Source: Methyloceanibacter superfactus (GTDB lineage: Bacteria; Pseudomonadota; Alphaproteobacteria; Rhizobiales; Methyloligellaceae). From it: a DNA stretch of 64,000 nt. A model generated the notes under the pieces. The model was given only the letters and a program-made list of their open reading frames with translations. It searched no databases and had not been told where the DNA came from. The position numbers and the translations under genes were made by a program. Positions 39,712 to 48,004 of this stretch are shown piece after piece. How positions within the stretch are numbered: position 1 is the first letter of the stretch; the number at the start of each line of letters is the position of its first letter. The stretch lies in assembly GCF_001723305.1 (NCBI RefSeq), contig NZ_LPWF01000023.1, positions 174,485-238,484 on the forward strand. Direction: 5' to 3'.

Positions 39712-40296
39712 TTGAAGGACCGTTTGGCCTTGAACGTCGCAACCGCATCGGCTGCCCCCGGCACTTACCCGGCGCTCGTACTGAATGCCGACTATCGGCC
39801 GCTTTCCTATTATCCGCTTTCGCTTTGGGGTTGGCAGGACACGGTGAAGGCCGTGTTCCTCGACCGGGTCAATATCGTCTCCGAATACGAGCACGCGGTT
39901 CACTCGCCGTCCTTCGAGATGAAGCTGCCGAGCGTGGTGTCGCTCAAGAGCTATGTGCGCCCGGCGCTCTATCCCGCCTTCACCCGATTCAACGTGTTCC
40001 TGCGCGACCGCTTCACCTGCCAGTATTGCGGCGACAACCAGGACCTGACCTTCGACCATCTCATCCCACGCTCACGCGGCGGGCTGACCCGCTGGGAGAA
40101 TGTCGTGGCGGCCTGCGCGCCATGCAATCTCAGGAAGGGCGGCGTGATGCCGGCGCAGGCCAAGATGTGGCCGGCGCAGAAGCCTTACCGCCCCACGGTG
40201 TTCGAGCTACACCGCAATGGGCGGCTGTTCCCGCCGAATTACCTGCATGAGAGCTGGCTCGATTATCTCTACTGGGATACCGAGCTGGAGCCGTAA
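39712..40296 (+). CDS. HNH endonuclease-family protein
   Basis: A protein of about 194 residues with an HNH domain in its second half: CQYCGDNQDLTFDHLIPRS, then GGLTRWENVVAACAPCNLRKG, with paired zinc-type cysteines and the catalytic His of DHLIP. The N-terminal 90 residues (PALVLNADYRPLSYYPLSLW) are the conserved extension of a widespread alphaproteobacterial HNH group. TTG 39712 is used; a GTG at 39698 sits better behind AGGAGG but is out of frame, so the start may hide another lost base. Not linked to any restriction or phage gene here. Confidence 0.82.
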   Translation: MKDRLALNVATASAAPGTYPALVLNADYRPLSYYPLSLWGWQDTVKAVFLDRVNIVSEYEHAVHSPSFEMKLPSVVSLKSYVRPALYPAFTRFNVFLRDRFTCQYCGDNQDLTFDHLIPRSRGGLTRWENVVAACAPCNLRKGGVMPAQAKMWPAQKPYRPTVFELHRNGRLFPPNYLHESWLDYLYWDTELEP

Positions 40297-40354
40297 GCCA
40301 CCGCATCGTCATCCACGCCGTTACGCCGCAGCGCGTGAGAGGCCTGTGGATTGG

Positions 40355-40377
40355 ATTGCCGGGTCAAGCCCGGCAAT
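40355..40377. repeat. short palindromic repeat of Rhizobiales type
   Basis: ATTGCCGGG and CCCGGCAAT form a perfect 9-base stem with loop TCAAG, in the gap between the convergent HNH and ccdA genes. The sequence is like the dispersed palindromes often seen between genes in Rhizobiales; only one copy is seen in this window. Confidence 0.55.
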
Positions 40378-40398
40378 GACGAGGGGAAGGTTTCGCGC

Positions 40399-41117
40399 TC
40401 AATATTGCGTCGTGAGATTGGTCAGCCAGTCGGGCGAGATGTTCACCAGAAACGTCTCGAGCCGCTTGTCGGCGCCGGTGGCGACCAGCAAGCCGACCGC
40501 GACCAGCAGCACGCCGAGCAGCATCTTGCCGCCCTTGCCCGCCTCCATCAGGCGTCCGCGCCAGCGCATCATCGCCTCGCGCGACACGAAGCCGAGCACC
40601 ATGAGGGGGAGCGCCGCGCCGATGCCGAAGGCGAGCATGGTGAGCGCCACCTGGCCGAGATTCTCACCCTTGGCGGCGAGGATCGACGCCGCCCCCAGCG
40701 TCGGCCCGACGCAGGGCGCCCAGACCGCACCGAGCAACAGCCCGAGCCGAACTGGCCGTAAAGGCTGGTTCCTGAGAACCCGCCGAAGCGATCGTCGACC
40801 CAAGAGCCGACCGGGCTCGCCGCCACCGCGAATTGCTCCTGGAAGCGCGGCACCAGCAACACCAAGCCGACGCCGATGAGCAGGACGGCCGAGATGGCGC
40901 GGAACACGTCGGTGTCGAGGCCAATGGCGAAGCCGATGGTGGCGACGAACAGGCCGATCGCCGTGAAGGACACAGCGAGCCCGGCGGCCAGCGCCACGGG
41001 CCCGAGCCGATGCTCGCTCTGCGCCGTGCCGAGCACGATCGGCAGCAGCGGCAGCACGCAAGGGGACAGGATCGACAGCACACCTGCTAGCAGCGCCAAG
41101 CCGATTGTGCCGATCAT
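40399..41117 (-). CDS. ccdA: CcdA-family thiol-disulphide membrane transporter, frameshifted
   Basis: About 240 residues with six membrane helices. The two redox cysteines are in equivalent places of each half: LSILSPCVLPLLPIVLG and LLLGAVWAPCVGPTLGAA. CcdA moves reducing power from cytoplasmic thioredoxin to periplasmic acceptors, for example in cytochrome c maturation. The halves are in different frames, broken near 40747, and the span is 3n+2. A thioredoxin-like gene lies 27 bases upstream and dsbB just beyond, a thiol-redox group. Confidence 0.85.
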
Positions 41118-41143
41118 CGCGCTTACCTCGCCGACGTCACGCC

Positions 41144-41536
41144 CTAAAGCGTCTTGTCGAGCATGCCCTCGATGGAGATCTGGCTGGTGTCGCCCGCCGA
41201 GCGGTCGAGCTCCTTGCCGCCCTTGAACACGATGAGCGTGCTCTGCGACCGCACATTCAGCGCCTTCAGGTCATCCTTCTGGGTATCGAAGTCGGCCTTG
41301 AACACCACGAGGTCCCTGTATTTCGGCTCGCGGGTCAGCTTCACCAGGATCGGGTTCTGCGCGCGGCAGACCGAGCACCACGCCGCGAACACGTCGACCA
41401 GGATGGGCTTGCCGTCGGCTTGCGCCGCGGCGAGCGCTTCGGGGGTGAACTCCTTCCACTCCGCCGCCGAAGCGGGGACGGAGCCAAGCAAGGCGATGGC
41501 AACGAGGCCGGCGAAAAGGGCGCGGATCATGGTCAT
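41144..41536 (-). CDS. periplasmic thioredoxin-like protein
   Basis: A 130-residue protein with a signal peptide ending at ASAAE and a thioredoxin fold: ILVDVFAAWCSVCRAQNP with active-site CSVC, and the cis-Pro region replaced by SQSTLIVF. Start at 41536, supported by GGAGG eight bases upstream. It is the likely redox partner of the CcdA protein encoded next to it (DsbD-like pair split over two genes). Confidence 0.85.
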   Translation of the reverse strand: MTMIRALFAGLVAIALLGSVPASAAEWKEFTPEALAAAQADGKPILVDVFAAWCSVCRAQNPILVKLTREPKYRDLVVFKADFDTQKDDLKALNVRSQSTLIVFKGGKELDRSAGDTSQISIEGMLDKTL

Positions 41537-41641
41537 TTTTGGAACCTCCAAGGGAGAAAACCTTCCCTTCCGCTATAGCAGCGGGCCCTTGGCAAGCGCC
41601 AATCACCACCCTTGAAACTTTCGTGAGCGGGATGATCCGGT

Positions 41642-42127
41642 TCAACGCGCCCGGGCGGCGCCGAAGGCGGCGAGCGCCGCCAGCACGGCCGAAACCACCG
41701 CGTTCCAGGCGGCGAAGGATAGGCCGAGGAACCACCAAGTCGCCTCGTCGCAGCGGATGACCGGCGTATCGACGATGCCGTCCTTGCCCCATTTGAGGTC
41801 GAAGCCACCGCCACAGGTGTCGGGCCCGGGCCACCATTTCCACTCCGCGCCGGCGTGATAGACGCCGAGCGCGGCATTGGCCATGAACGCCAGCGCGATC
41901 AGCACGAGCAGGACGCGCGCCGCCCCGGCCAAGCCCATGCGGGCGAGAATCAGCGCCAGCAAGGCGGCGGGGACGGCGAAGTAATAGGCGTAACGCTCCT
42001 GCAGGCAGAGCTGGCAAGGCGCATAGCCGCCCAAATGCTCGAACCCGAGCGCGGTCAGGATCGTGGCGAGCGCCAGCACGAACACCACACCGCTCACCAT
42101 CATCACCGGCCTTGGAGCTTGCGCCAT
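41642..42127 (-). CDS. dsbB: DsbB-family disulphide bond formation protein
   Basis: A 161-residue protein with four membrane helices. The first redox pair is in YAPCQLCLQERYAYY; the second is split, in GPDTCGGG and VIRCDEATWWFLGLS. It re-oxidises DsbA and passes electrons to quinone. Ten bases separate it from the DedA gene upstream on the same strand. Periplasmic disulphide formation matters here for MxaF, MxaI and the c-type cytochromes. Confidence 0.9.
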   Translation of the reverse strand: MAQAPRPVMMVSGVVFVLALATILTALGFEHLGGYAPCQLCLQERYAYYFAVPAALLALILARMGLAGAARVLLVLIALAFMANAALGVYHAGAEWKWWPGPDTCGGGFDLKWGKDGIVDTPVIRCDEATWWFLGLSFAAWNAVVSAVLAALAAFGAARAR

Positions 42128-42137
42128 CTTTCGCCTC

Positions 42138-42719
42138 CTACATCACATATTTGATGAGGACGAAGCCGCCGATCAGCAGCACCACGAACAGGATCGACAA
42201 GAGGCCGAGATATTTGTCGATGAAATCCTTGATCGGCGGGCCGAACCAATAGAGCAGTCCGGCGACGACGAAGAATCGCAAGCCCCGCGCCGCCACGCTT
42301 GCCAGCATGAACACCAGGAAATTGAGCTGGGTCACGCCGCTGGCGATGGTGATGACCTTGTAGGGAAAGGGCGTAACGCCGGCGATGAACACGATCCAGG
42401 CGCCGTAGTCGTTGTAGCGCTTGGCGAAGTCCTCGAACGCCTCGCCGTAGCCGTAGAAGCTGAGGATCGGTTGGCCGATGGTCTCGAACAGGAAATAGCC
42501 GATGATATAGCCGAAGATGCCGCCGACGACCGAGGCGACGGTGGCAATAGCGGCATAAAACCAAGCCTTCCGCCGCTCAGCGAGCACCATGGGGATGAGC
42601 ACGACGTCGGGAGGGATCGGAAACACCGAGCTCTCGACGAAGGCCACGCCCGCGAGGGCCCAAGGCGCATTGCGATGAGCGGCGAGCTCCATGGTCCGTT
42701 CGTAGGCTCGCCTCAACAT
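42138..42719 (-). CDS. DedA/YqaA-family membrane protein
   Basis: A 193-residue protein with four or five membrane helices and the family motifs FVESSVFPIPPDVVLIP near the start, GGIFGYIIGYFLFE and AGVTPFPYKVITIASG. DedA proteins are lipid scramblase-like or membrane-homeostasis proteins. Start at 42719 (MLRRAYERTMEL), a good amphipathic lead; the frame stays open upstream. Adjacent to dsbB, a frequent pairing. Confidence 0.88.
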   Translation of the reverse strand: MLRRAYERTMELAAHRNAPWALAGVAFVESSVFPIPPDVVLIPMVLAERRKAWFYAAIATVASVVGGIFGYIIGYFLFETIGQPILSFYGYGEAFEDFAKRYNDYGAWIVFIAGVTPFPYKVITIASGVTQLNFLVFMLASVAARGLRFFVVAGLLYWFGPPIKDFIDKYLGLLSILFVVLLIGGFVLIKYVM

Positions 42720-42824
42720 GGCGCTTGCTTTAGCCGGGGACCCGCCCCTTGTCCATCGGCTCTCGCGGGGCATGCAGCGAGAGTTGACCGGGCCGCAACG
42801 TTACCCCATGTTCCCGGCCCGAAA

Positions 42825-42910
42825 GCCCCAGTGGCGGAATGGTAGACGCGACAGACTCAAAATCTGTTATCCGCAAGGGTGTGCTGGTTCGAGTCCGGCC
42901 TGGGGCACCA
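42825..42910 (+). tRNA. tRNA-Leu (anticodon CAA)
   Basis: Acceptor stem GCCCCAG/CTGGGGC, discriminator A and encoded CCA end at 42907-42910. The anticodon arm ACAGA-CTCAAAA-TCTGT gives anticodon CAA, reading UUG. A long variable arm (TATCCGCAAGGGTGTG) marks a class II tRNA, and the T arm reads CTGGTTCGAGTCCGG. Length 86. Confidence 0.95.
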
Positions 42911-42949
42911 TCTTCACGTTCGCGATTGGAAGGGTGGTCGCGGTTGCTC

Positions 42950-43477
42950 TCAGCCGCGCCGCCGGTCGAGTTCATTCTGCACAACGGCCGCCACCTGGGC
43001 GGCATCCGGCACGTCCCAGAAGCCGAACTTGCCGGTGTAGTCGGTGTAGCGCCTCCGGGGCGCCAGACCCGAGACGAATAGGACCGTCCCTCCCCCGCCT
43101 TCGCCCTGGAGAGTCTCCACCCGCTTGTCGGCGGCGCTAAGGTCCACGCTCGAAAGCGCCCGGTGCCCGATCGACTTGCTGAGGATCATCGCCCGCCGGT
43201 CGGTGAGTCCATAGATCGTCCGCCGCGCCATCAATGCAGCCACGCCCGGGCCCAGCAACAGCGCGAGGCCCGCCAGCACGGCAAACTGCGCGACGAGGAA
43301 ATCGCGGGCGAACCAGGCGGCGATCGCTACAACCGGTCCGCCAACCCAAATGAGCCAGAGCAGCTTGCGAAACACGGCGCGAGCGTCCGGATGCCCGGTC
43401 CAGACGAGGCGTTCGCCCGGTTCCAGCTCACTTGCGATCTCCGCCTGAAGCGATGCTCGGCGCGATGGCGATTTCAT
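42950..43477 (-). CDS. membrane protein with bacterial PH-like domain
   Basis: A 175-residue protein: a cytoplasmic start with ELEPGERLVWTGHPDARAVF, two membrane helices (LLWLIWVGGPVVAIAAWF and FAVLAGLALLLGPGVAALM), then a PH-like segment beginning RRTIYGLTDRRAMILSKS. The phrase YGLTDRRAMI and GERLVWTGHP are typical of YdbS/PH-domain membrane proteins. Role unknown. It is convergent with the tRNA. Confidence 0.75.
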   Translation of the reverse strand: MKSPSRRASLQAEIASELEPGERLVWTGHPDARAVFRKLLWLIWVGGPVVAIAAWFARDFLVAQFAVLAGLALLLGPGVAALMARRTIYGLTDRRAMILSKSIGHRALSSVDLSAADKRVETLQGEGGGGTVLFVSGLAPRRRYTDYTGKFGFWDVPDAAQVAAVVQNELDRRRG

Positions 43478-43614
43478 GCGGCAGTTTTCCCCGGCTCACA
43501 CTATCAGGCGCCCGCGTTAGCCTCTCGGACGAAAAATTGTTGCCGAAAAAGGGCCCTGCTGCTTCAAGACCCTTGCGAGATCAATGTTTGCTGGACCCGC
43601 GGGACCCGGACCTA

Positions 43615-44650
43615 ATGCAATTGCACGCCTATCGCTTGGCGGCTGCCCTCTTCGCCGTCGTGGTCACGCTCTGGCCCGGACCCGCGCCGGCCCAGGACGC
43701 GCCGCGCCCGGTGATGGAGGCCATTCAAGCGGCGGCCACGCCGGCGAACCCGCAAGAAGTGATCGTGGGCGCCTATATCAACGATATCCAGCAGCTCGAC
43801 TTCAAGACCAACAACTACGTTATCGATCTCTATGTGTGGTTCCGGTGGAAGAACGCGGACATCGATCCCTCCAAATCCATGGAGTTCATGAATCGCTTCG
43901 CCTCGGACGACAACCGCCGCGACGAGTTGATCGACACGCCCGAGACCATGCCCGACGGCAGCCTCTACGCCATCATCCGCTATCAGGGCCTGTTCGCCGC
44001 GAAGTTCCCGCTCGAGGCTTATCCCTTCGACAAGCAGGAGCTCAAGGTCATCATGGAGGACACGCTGGCCAACGCGCGCGAACAAGTCTACGTCGCAGAC
44101 GGCAAGCATCCCGTCATCATCGATCCCGTCATCACCCTGCCCGGTTTCCGGGTCGGCAAGCCGACCATGCGGATCATCACCAATACCTATCCGACGAATT
44201 TTGGCGATCTGTCCGTCGGAACAGCCGATCCGTACTCGCGCATCGTCATCTCCGTTCCCGTGACGCGGCCCGTCATCGCCATGTCGCTCAAGACATTCGT
44301 GCCGATCCTGCTGATCGTCGTGTGCGCCTCGCTCGTCTATTTCGTCCGGCCGCGCTATGTGGAGGGGCGTATCGGCCTCGGTATCACCGCGCTTCTGACA
44401 CTCGTCGCGCTACAGTTGACGGCAACCGCATCGCTGCCCGACGCGACTATTTGATGATGCTCGATAAGATTTTCCTGCTCGCTATCTCTTCATCATCATC
44501 GCCTTGGCGCGGGTCGTGGCGACCTCCTGGCGCGGCGCCGAGCCGGACGCCGAGACCGCGGTCAAACGCGCCGACCGACGCTGGGCGGCCGCCGTGCTCG
44601 GCATCTATTTTGTCGCGAATATCGCCGTCCTGTGGACCACGCTATCGTGA
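43615..44650 (+). CDS. pentameric ligand-gated ion channel (GLIC-like), frameshifted twice
   Basis: About 345 residues. A signal peptide (to APAQDA) precedes an extracellular beta-sandwich with the family features YVWFRWKNADIDP and the Pro-loop YPFDKQELKVIMED (no Cys-loop cysteines, as in bacterial members). M1 follows at RPVIAMSLKTFVPILLIVV, M2 at RIGLGITALLTLVALQLTAT. Two single-base losses, near 44445 and 44483, hide M3; restored it reads LPDADYLMMLDKIFLLAYLF, closely matching the M2-M3 pattern of GLIC. M4 is VLGIYFVANIAVLW. The 3n+1 span agrees with two missing bases. Ligand and ion are unknown. The stop overlaps the start of a truncated hydrolase. Confidence 0.8.
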
Positions 44651-44888
44651 CCGGCGGCGAAGTCACGACGAACGACGGCGTGACCCTTCGCTACCTGGAG
44701 GCCGGTTCCGGCTCGCCGCTGCTCATGATCCCCGGTTGGTCGCAAACCGCCGCGCAATTCAAGCATCAGCTCGAAGGACTGGGCGACCGCTACCATGTCA
44801 TCGCGCTCGACATGCGCGGTCACGGCGATAGCGACAAGCCCAGCCACGGCTATCGCATCTCACGCTCGTCGCCGACTTCATCGGCTAG
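44647..44888 (+). pseudogene. truncated alpha/beta-hydrolase fragment
   Basis: About 80 residues matching only the N-terminus of alpha/beta hydrolases: GVTLRYLEAGSGSPLLMIPG, QFKHQLEGLGDRYHVIALDM and RGHGDSDKPSHGYR. The nucleophile elbow and the acid/His half are absent. After a frame slip near 44860 it ends LVADFIG at a stop that shares bases with the stop of the convergent sensor kinase. A GTG at 44647 overlaps the channel stop (GTGA). The gene body was probably lost in a deletion. Confidence 0.7.
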
Positions 44889-46237
44889 CGTGCGGGAAAG
44901 ACCAACGTCGCCGCGAAGCCGTCCTTCTTACCCGGGGCTGGCGACGCGAGGTCAAGACGGCCGCCGGCCTGACGCATGATCTGATCGACGATCGACAGAC
45001 CAAGTCCCGTTCCCGGCGCCCGTGTCGCCCCGGCGCGCGTGAAGCGCTCAGTGAGGTCCGCCAACTCGTCGGAGCCAACCACCGGCCCTTCATTGACAAT
45101 GTGAATGCGCGGTCCCGGCCCGACCGCCACTGAGACCGGCGTGCCCGGACGGCCATGTGCAAACGCATTGTCCATGAGATTCTGCAAGGCGATGCCTAAC
45201 GCGTCCGGGTCGATGGCGACGATAACCGGCTCGGCTGTGCCGGGATCGAAGACGACACGTTCACCGAGCTGCGGCCGCCGTGCGTAGTCCGCCGCGACCA
45301 GCTGCGTTACGGCGAGAATGTCCGTTTCCGTGCGGTCGAGACCTAGACCGGCTTCGGCGCGAGCAAGCTGAAGCATCTTTTCGATGCGTTTGCCAAGCTG
45401 GCCCAGCACGCCGACAAGCTGGATGGCGCGGGCGTGGTCCGGACTTCCACGCAGATTTTCGGCGATGAGCTCGGCTTGCGCCCGCGCGGCGGCGATCGGA
45501 TTGCGCAGCTCATGCGCGCTGTTGGCGGCGAAGGCCCGCTCCGCCTCGAGCGCCGCTTTGAGCCGCTCGAGCAGACGGTTCATATCCTGGATGATGGGCA
45601 CAAGCTCATCAGGCAGGCCGCGAGGGTCGATGGGCTCGAGATTCTCGCCGCTGCGCTTGGCAATCTGCTGCTGAACTTGCGTGATCGGGTGCGTCGCGCG
45701 TCTGACAGTCCAGTAGACAACGAACGCAGCGATCGGCAGCAGGCCAAGCAGTGGCACCGTCAGGCCGAGCCCCAGCGCGGAAATGGCCTCCTGCCGTTCC
45801 GCGGGCAGTTCGGCCACCTGCACTAAGATCGTCCGGTCGGGCGCGACCTCGGTGAAATAGCGCCGGTCCCCGTCATCGAAATAGCCGCGCTTGAGAGGGG
45901 CCGGAAAAGGCTCGGCCGAGGCGTCGTGCGACCGGAGCAGAACGTCTCCTTGCGCGTCGCGAACCTGGTAGTGGAGATATTCCTCATGCTCTTCGGCCGA
46001 GAAAGGGTTGACCAATGTCCTTTCGCTCTCTTCGTCATCCTCGCGGTCACGCCGGCGAAGGTCGTCGAGCGCCAATGGCAATAGGCGTTGCGCGGTCTCC
46101 TGCAGCGAACTGTCGAAGACCTCGTCGATCTCGTGACGGATCATGAGCGCCGCAATGCCGCTGCCGGCGAGCCAAATCCCGCCAATGAGGACGACAAGAG
46201 TGACGACGAGCCTGCGGCTTATGCTCCAAGAGCGCAT
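44885..46237 (-). CDS. sensor histidine kinase, QseC/EnvZ-like
   Basis: A 450-residue membrane kinase: helix 1 (LVVTLVVLIGGIWLAGSGIA), a periplasmic domain rich in acidic residues (RRRDREDDEESERTLV), helix 2, HAMP linker, HisKA with FAANSAHELRNPIAAAR, and HATPase_c with NLMDNAFAHGRP and GTGLGLSIVDQIM. The regulator gene ends three bases upstream on the same strand, forming a two-component operon. The divergent PepSY and cytochrome b561 genes are the likely targets, a common arrangement. No frame problem. Confidence 0.9.
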   Translation of the reverse strand: MRSWSISRRLVVTLVVLIGGIWLAGSGIAALMIRHEIDEVFDSSLQETAQRLLPLALDDLRRRDREDDEESERTLVNPFSAEEHEEYLHYQVRDAQGDVLLRSHDASAEPFPAPLKRGYFDDGDRRYFTEVAPDRTILVQVAELPAERQEAISALGLGLTVPLLGLLPIAAFVVYWTVRRATHPITQVQQQIAKRSGENLEPIDPRGLPDELVPIIQDMNRLLERLKAALEAERAFAANSAHELRNPIAAARAQAELIAENLRGSPDHARAIQLVGVLGQLGKRIEKMLQLARAEAGLGLDRTETDILAVTQLVAADYARRPQLGERVVFDPGTAEPVIVAIDPDALGIALQNLMDNAFAHGRPGTPVSVAVGPGPRIHIVNEGPVVGSDELADLTERFTRAGATRAPGTGLGLSIVDQIMRQAGGRLDLASPAPGKKDGFAATLVFPAR

Positions 46238-46240
46238 GGA

Positions 46241-46897
46241 CTACCGCTCCAGCCGGTAGCCGAGACCGCGAACCGTATGGATCGCGTCGGCGCCAAGCTT
46301 CTTGCGCAGCCGGCTGACGAACACCTCGACGGCATTGCTCTCGACTTCCGCACCGAAAGCGTACAGCGCTTCCTCGAGCTGCGCCTTGGACAACGTCGCC
46401 CCCGCGCGCTGCGCCAAACATTCAAGCAAGGCCCACTCACGCGCCGTGAGCTGCACCTCGTCTCCGTCGCGCCAGACCTTGCGCGCGGCTTGATCGATGG
46501 TCAGGTTGCCGGCACGGAAGGTCGGACTGGCTTTCTCCGCCGATCGCCGCTGCACCGCTAGAATGCGCGCGACGAGCTCGTCCAAATCGAATGGCTTGAC
46601 GATGTAATCGTCCGCCCCGGCGTTGAGGCCTTCGATGCGGTCCCGGATCTGGTCGCGCGCCGTAAGTATGATGACCGGCCGCTTGTCGTCCGCCTTGCGG
46701 AGCTGCCGTAGGAGGTCGAGCCCCCGGCCGTCGGGCAGGTGCAGATCCAGCAGAACCAACCCGTAATCGACCGCGCGCAGGGCCGCGTCGGCGTCGTCAA
46801 GCCGCTGCACCCAATCGACCGCGTGATTGGAGCGCTTCAGGTGCGTGGCGACGGCATCGCCGAGCGCAGGCTCATCCTCGATCAGTAAAATGCGCAT
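46241..46897 (-). CDS. OmpR-family response regulator, QseB/PmrA-like
   Basis: A 218-residue regulator: receiver with acid pocket ILLIEDEPALGD, acceptor Asp in LVLLDLHLPDGRG and Lys in DYIVKPFDLDE; then a winged helix with REWALLECLAQRAG and VEVFVSRLRKKLG, ending IHTVRGLGYRLE. First gene of the operon with the sensor kinase. It is divergent from the PepSY gene over a 144-base gap, where it probably binds. Confidence 0.92.
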   Translation of the reverse strand: MRILLIEDEPALGDAVATHLKRSNHAVDWVQRLDDADAALRAVDYGLVLLDLHLPDGRGLDLLRQLRKADDKRPVIILTARDQIRDRIEGLNAGADDYIVKPFDLDELVARILAVQRRSAEKASPTFRAGNLTIDQAARKVWRDGDEVQLTAREWALLECLAQRAGATLSKAQLEEALYAFGAEVESNAVEVFVSRLRKKLGADAIHTVRGLGYRLER

Positions 46898-47041
46898 TGG
46901 ACCTTCGATACCCGCGATCCACTGCCATGCGCCGACAACCTTACAACAACCTGAAAATCGGACTGTTGCGCCGTCAGGTCCGTGTCAGGCGGCATCTCTA
47001 TCTTTGTCCCCATCAACAACCCACGTCGATGGAGACAGATC

Positions 47042-47302
47042 ATGAAACGCACTCTTCTTTTGATCACCGGTCTGACCTTGATTTCGAGCGGCGCCGCCTT
47101 CGCGAACGAAGGCTGCTCGGTGCCGAAGGCCGAATGGCAACCCGAGCAGGTGCTCCGCCAGAAGCTCGAGGCGGAAGGATGGAAGATCAACCGCATCAAG
47201 ATCGATGCGGGTTGCTACGAGGTCTACGGCTTTGACGGCAAAGGCCAGCGGGCGGAGACCTATTTCGATCCCAAGTCGTTTGAGGTCGTCAAGGAGGGCT
47301 AA
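47042..47302 (+). CDS. secreted PepSY-domain protein
   Basis: An 86-residue protein with a signal peptide ending at AAFAN. The mature part is a single PepSY unit (EQVLRQKLEAEGWKINRIKI, CYEVYGFDGKGQRAETYFDP) with two cysteines (GCSVPKA and AGCYEV) likely to pair. It is followed six bases later by a cytochrome b561 gene and is divergent from the two-component operon; this PepSY plus cytochrome b plus QseBC grouping is common and often metal- or redox-responsive. Confidence 0.87.
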   Translation: MKRTLLLITGLTLISSGAAFANEGCSVPKAEWQPEQVLRQKLEAEGWKINRIKIDAGCYEVYGFDGKGQRAETYFDPKSFEVVKEG

Positions 47303-47307
47303 GCGCC

Positions 47308-47844
47308 ATGGCGACGACAAGGGTTTGGGACATCTTCGTTCGCGTGTTCCATTGGAGTTTGGTAGCGAGTTTGGTCGTGGCCTGGCTCTCGGGCGACGAC
47401 TGGAAGACGCTGCATCTCTGGGCTGGCTATTCGGCGGCAGCGCTGATTGCCATGCGCCTCGTCTGGGGCGTAATCGGCACCCCCCATGCCCGCTTCAGCC
47501 AGTTCGTCAAATCTCCCCTTGCCGTCGCCAGCTATCTGAAAGAGATCGCCACCGGCCGGGAGGCACGCCATCTCGGCCACAACCCGGCCGGCGGCGCCAT
47601 GATCGTGGCCCTGCTCGCCACGTTGATCGGCTTGTGCCTCTCCGGTTGGTTGCTGACCACCGACGCCTTTTGGGGCTCGGAGATGATGGAGGACATTCAC
47701 GAGACCCTCGCCAATCTCGCGCTCGTCCTGGTCGGCTTGCACGTGGGCGGCGTTTTGTGGGCGAGCTTCCGGCATCACGAGAATCTGATCCGCGCCATGG
47801 TGACCGGCCGCAAGCGGGCGCCCGAAACCGGTGACGTGTTGTGA
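47308..47844 (+). CDS. cytochrome b561-family membrane protein
   Basis: A 178-residue protein with four membrane helices and two pairs of haem-ligand histidines: VRVFHWSLVAS, TLHLWAGYSAA, EDIHETLANL and VGLHVGGVLWASF. It is a b-type dihaem electron carrier in the cytoplasmic membrane, probably taking quinol electrons. It follows the PepSY gene by 6 bases. The partner periplasmic acceptor may be the PepSY protein. Confidence 0.9.
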   Translation: MATTRVWDIFVRVFHWSLVASLVVAWLSGDDWKTLHLWAGYSAAALIAMRLVWGVIGTPHARFSQFVKSPLAVASYLKEIATGREARHLGHNPAGGAMIVALLATLIGLCLSGWLLTTDAFWGSEMMEDIHETLANLALVLVGLHVGGVLWASFRHHENLIRAMVTGRKRAPETGDVL

Positions 47845-48004
47845 CGAGCGCGCGCCGCCCATCGGCGCCGCACCGATAGCGCAGCTTCGGGTTGCCCCTT
47901 CATGTCCATCTCCGTAAGCTGATTTCAGTGGGGGGGCGGTTTCGCATCGTGAGTTCGCGCCACTCGTTCATTTCGCGGAAAAGCAGAGTCAGCGGAGTCA
48001 CGAC

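Noticed and set aside
39712..40296. HNH protein considered as part of a restriction or phage system
   Set aside because: No methyltransferase specificity subunit, integrase or phage structural gene is nearby; it belongs to a widespread stand-alone HNH group.
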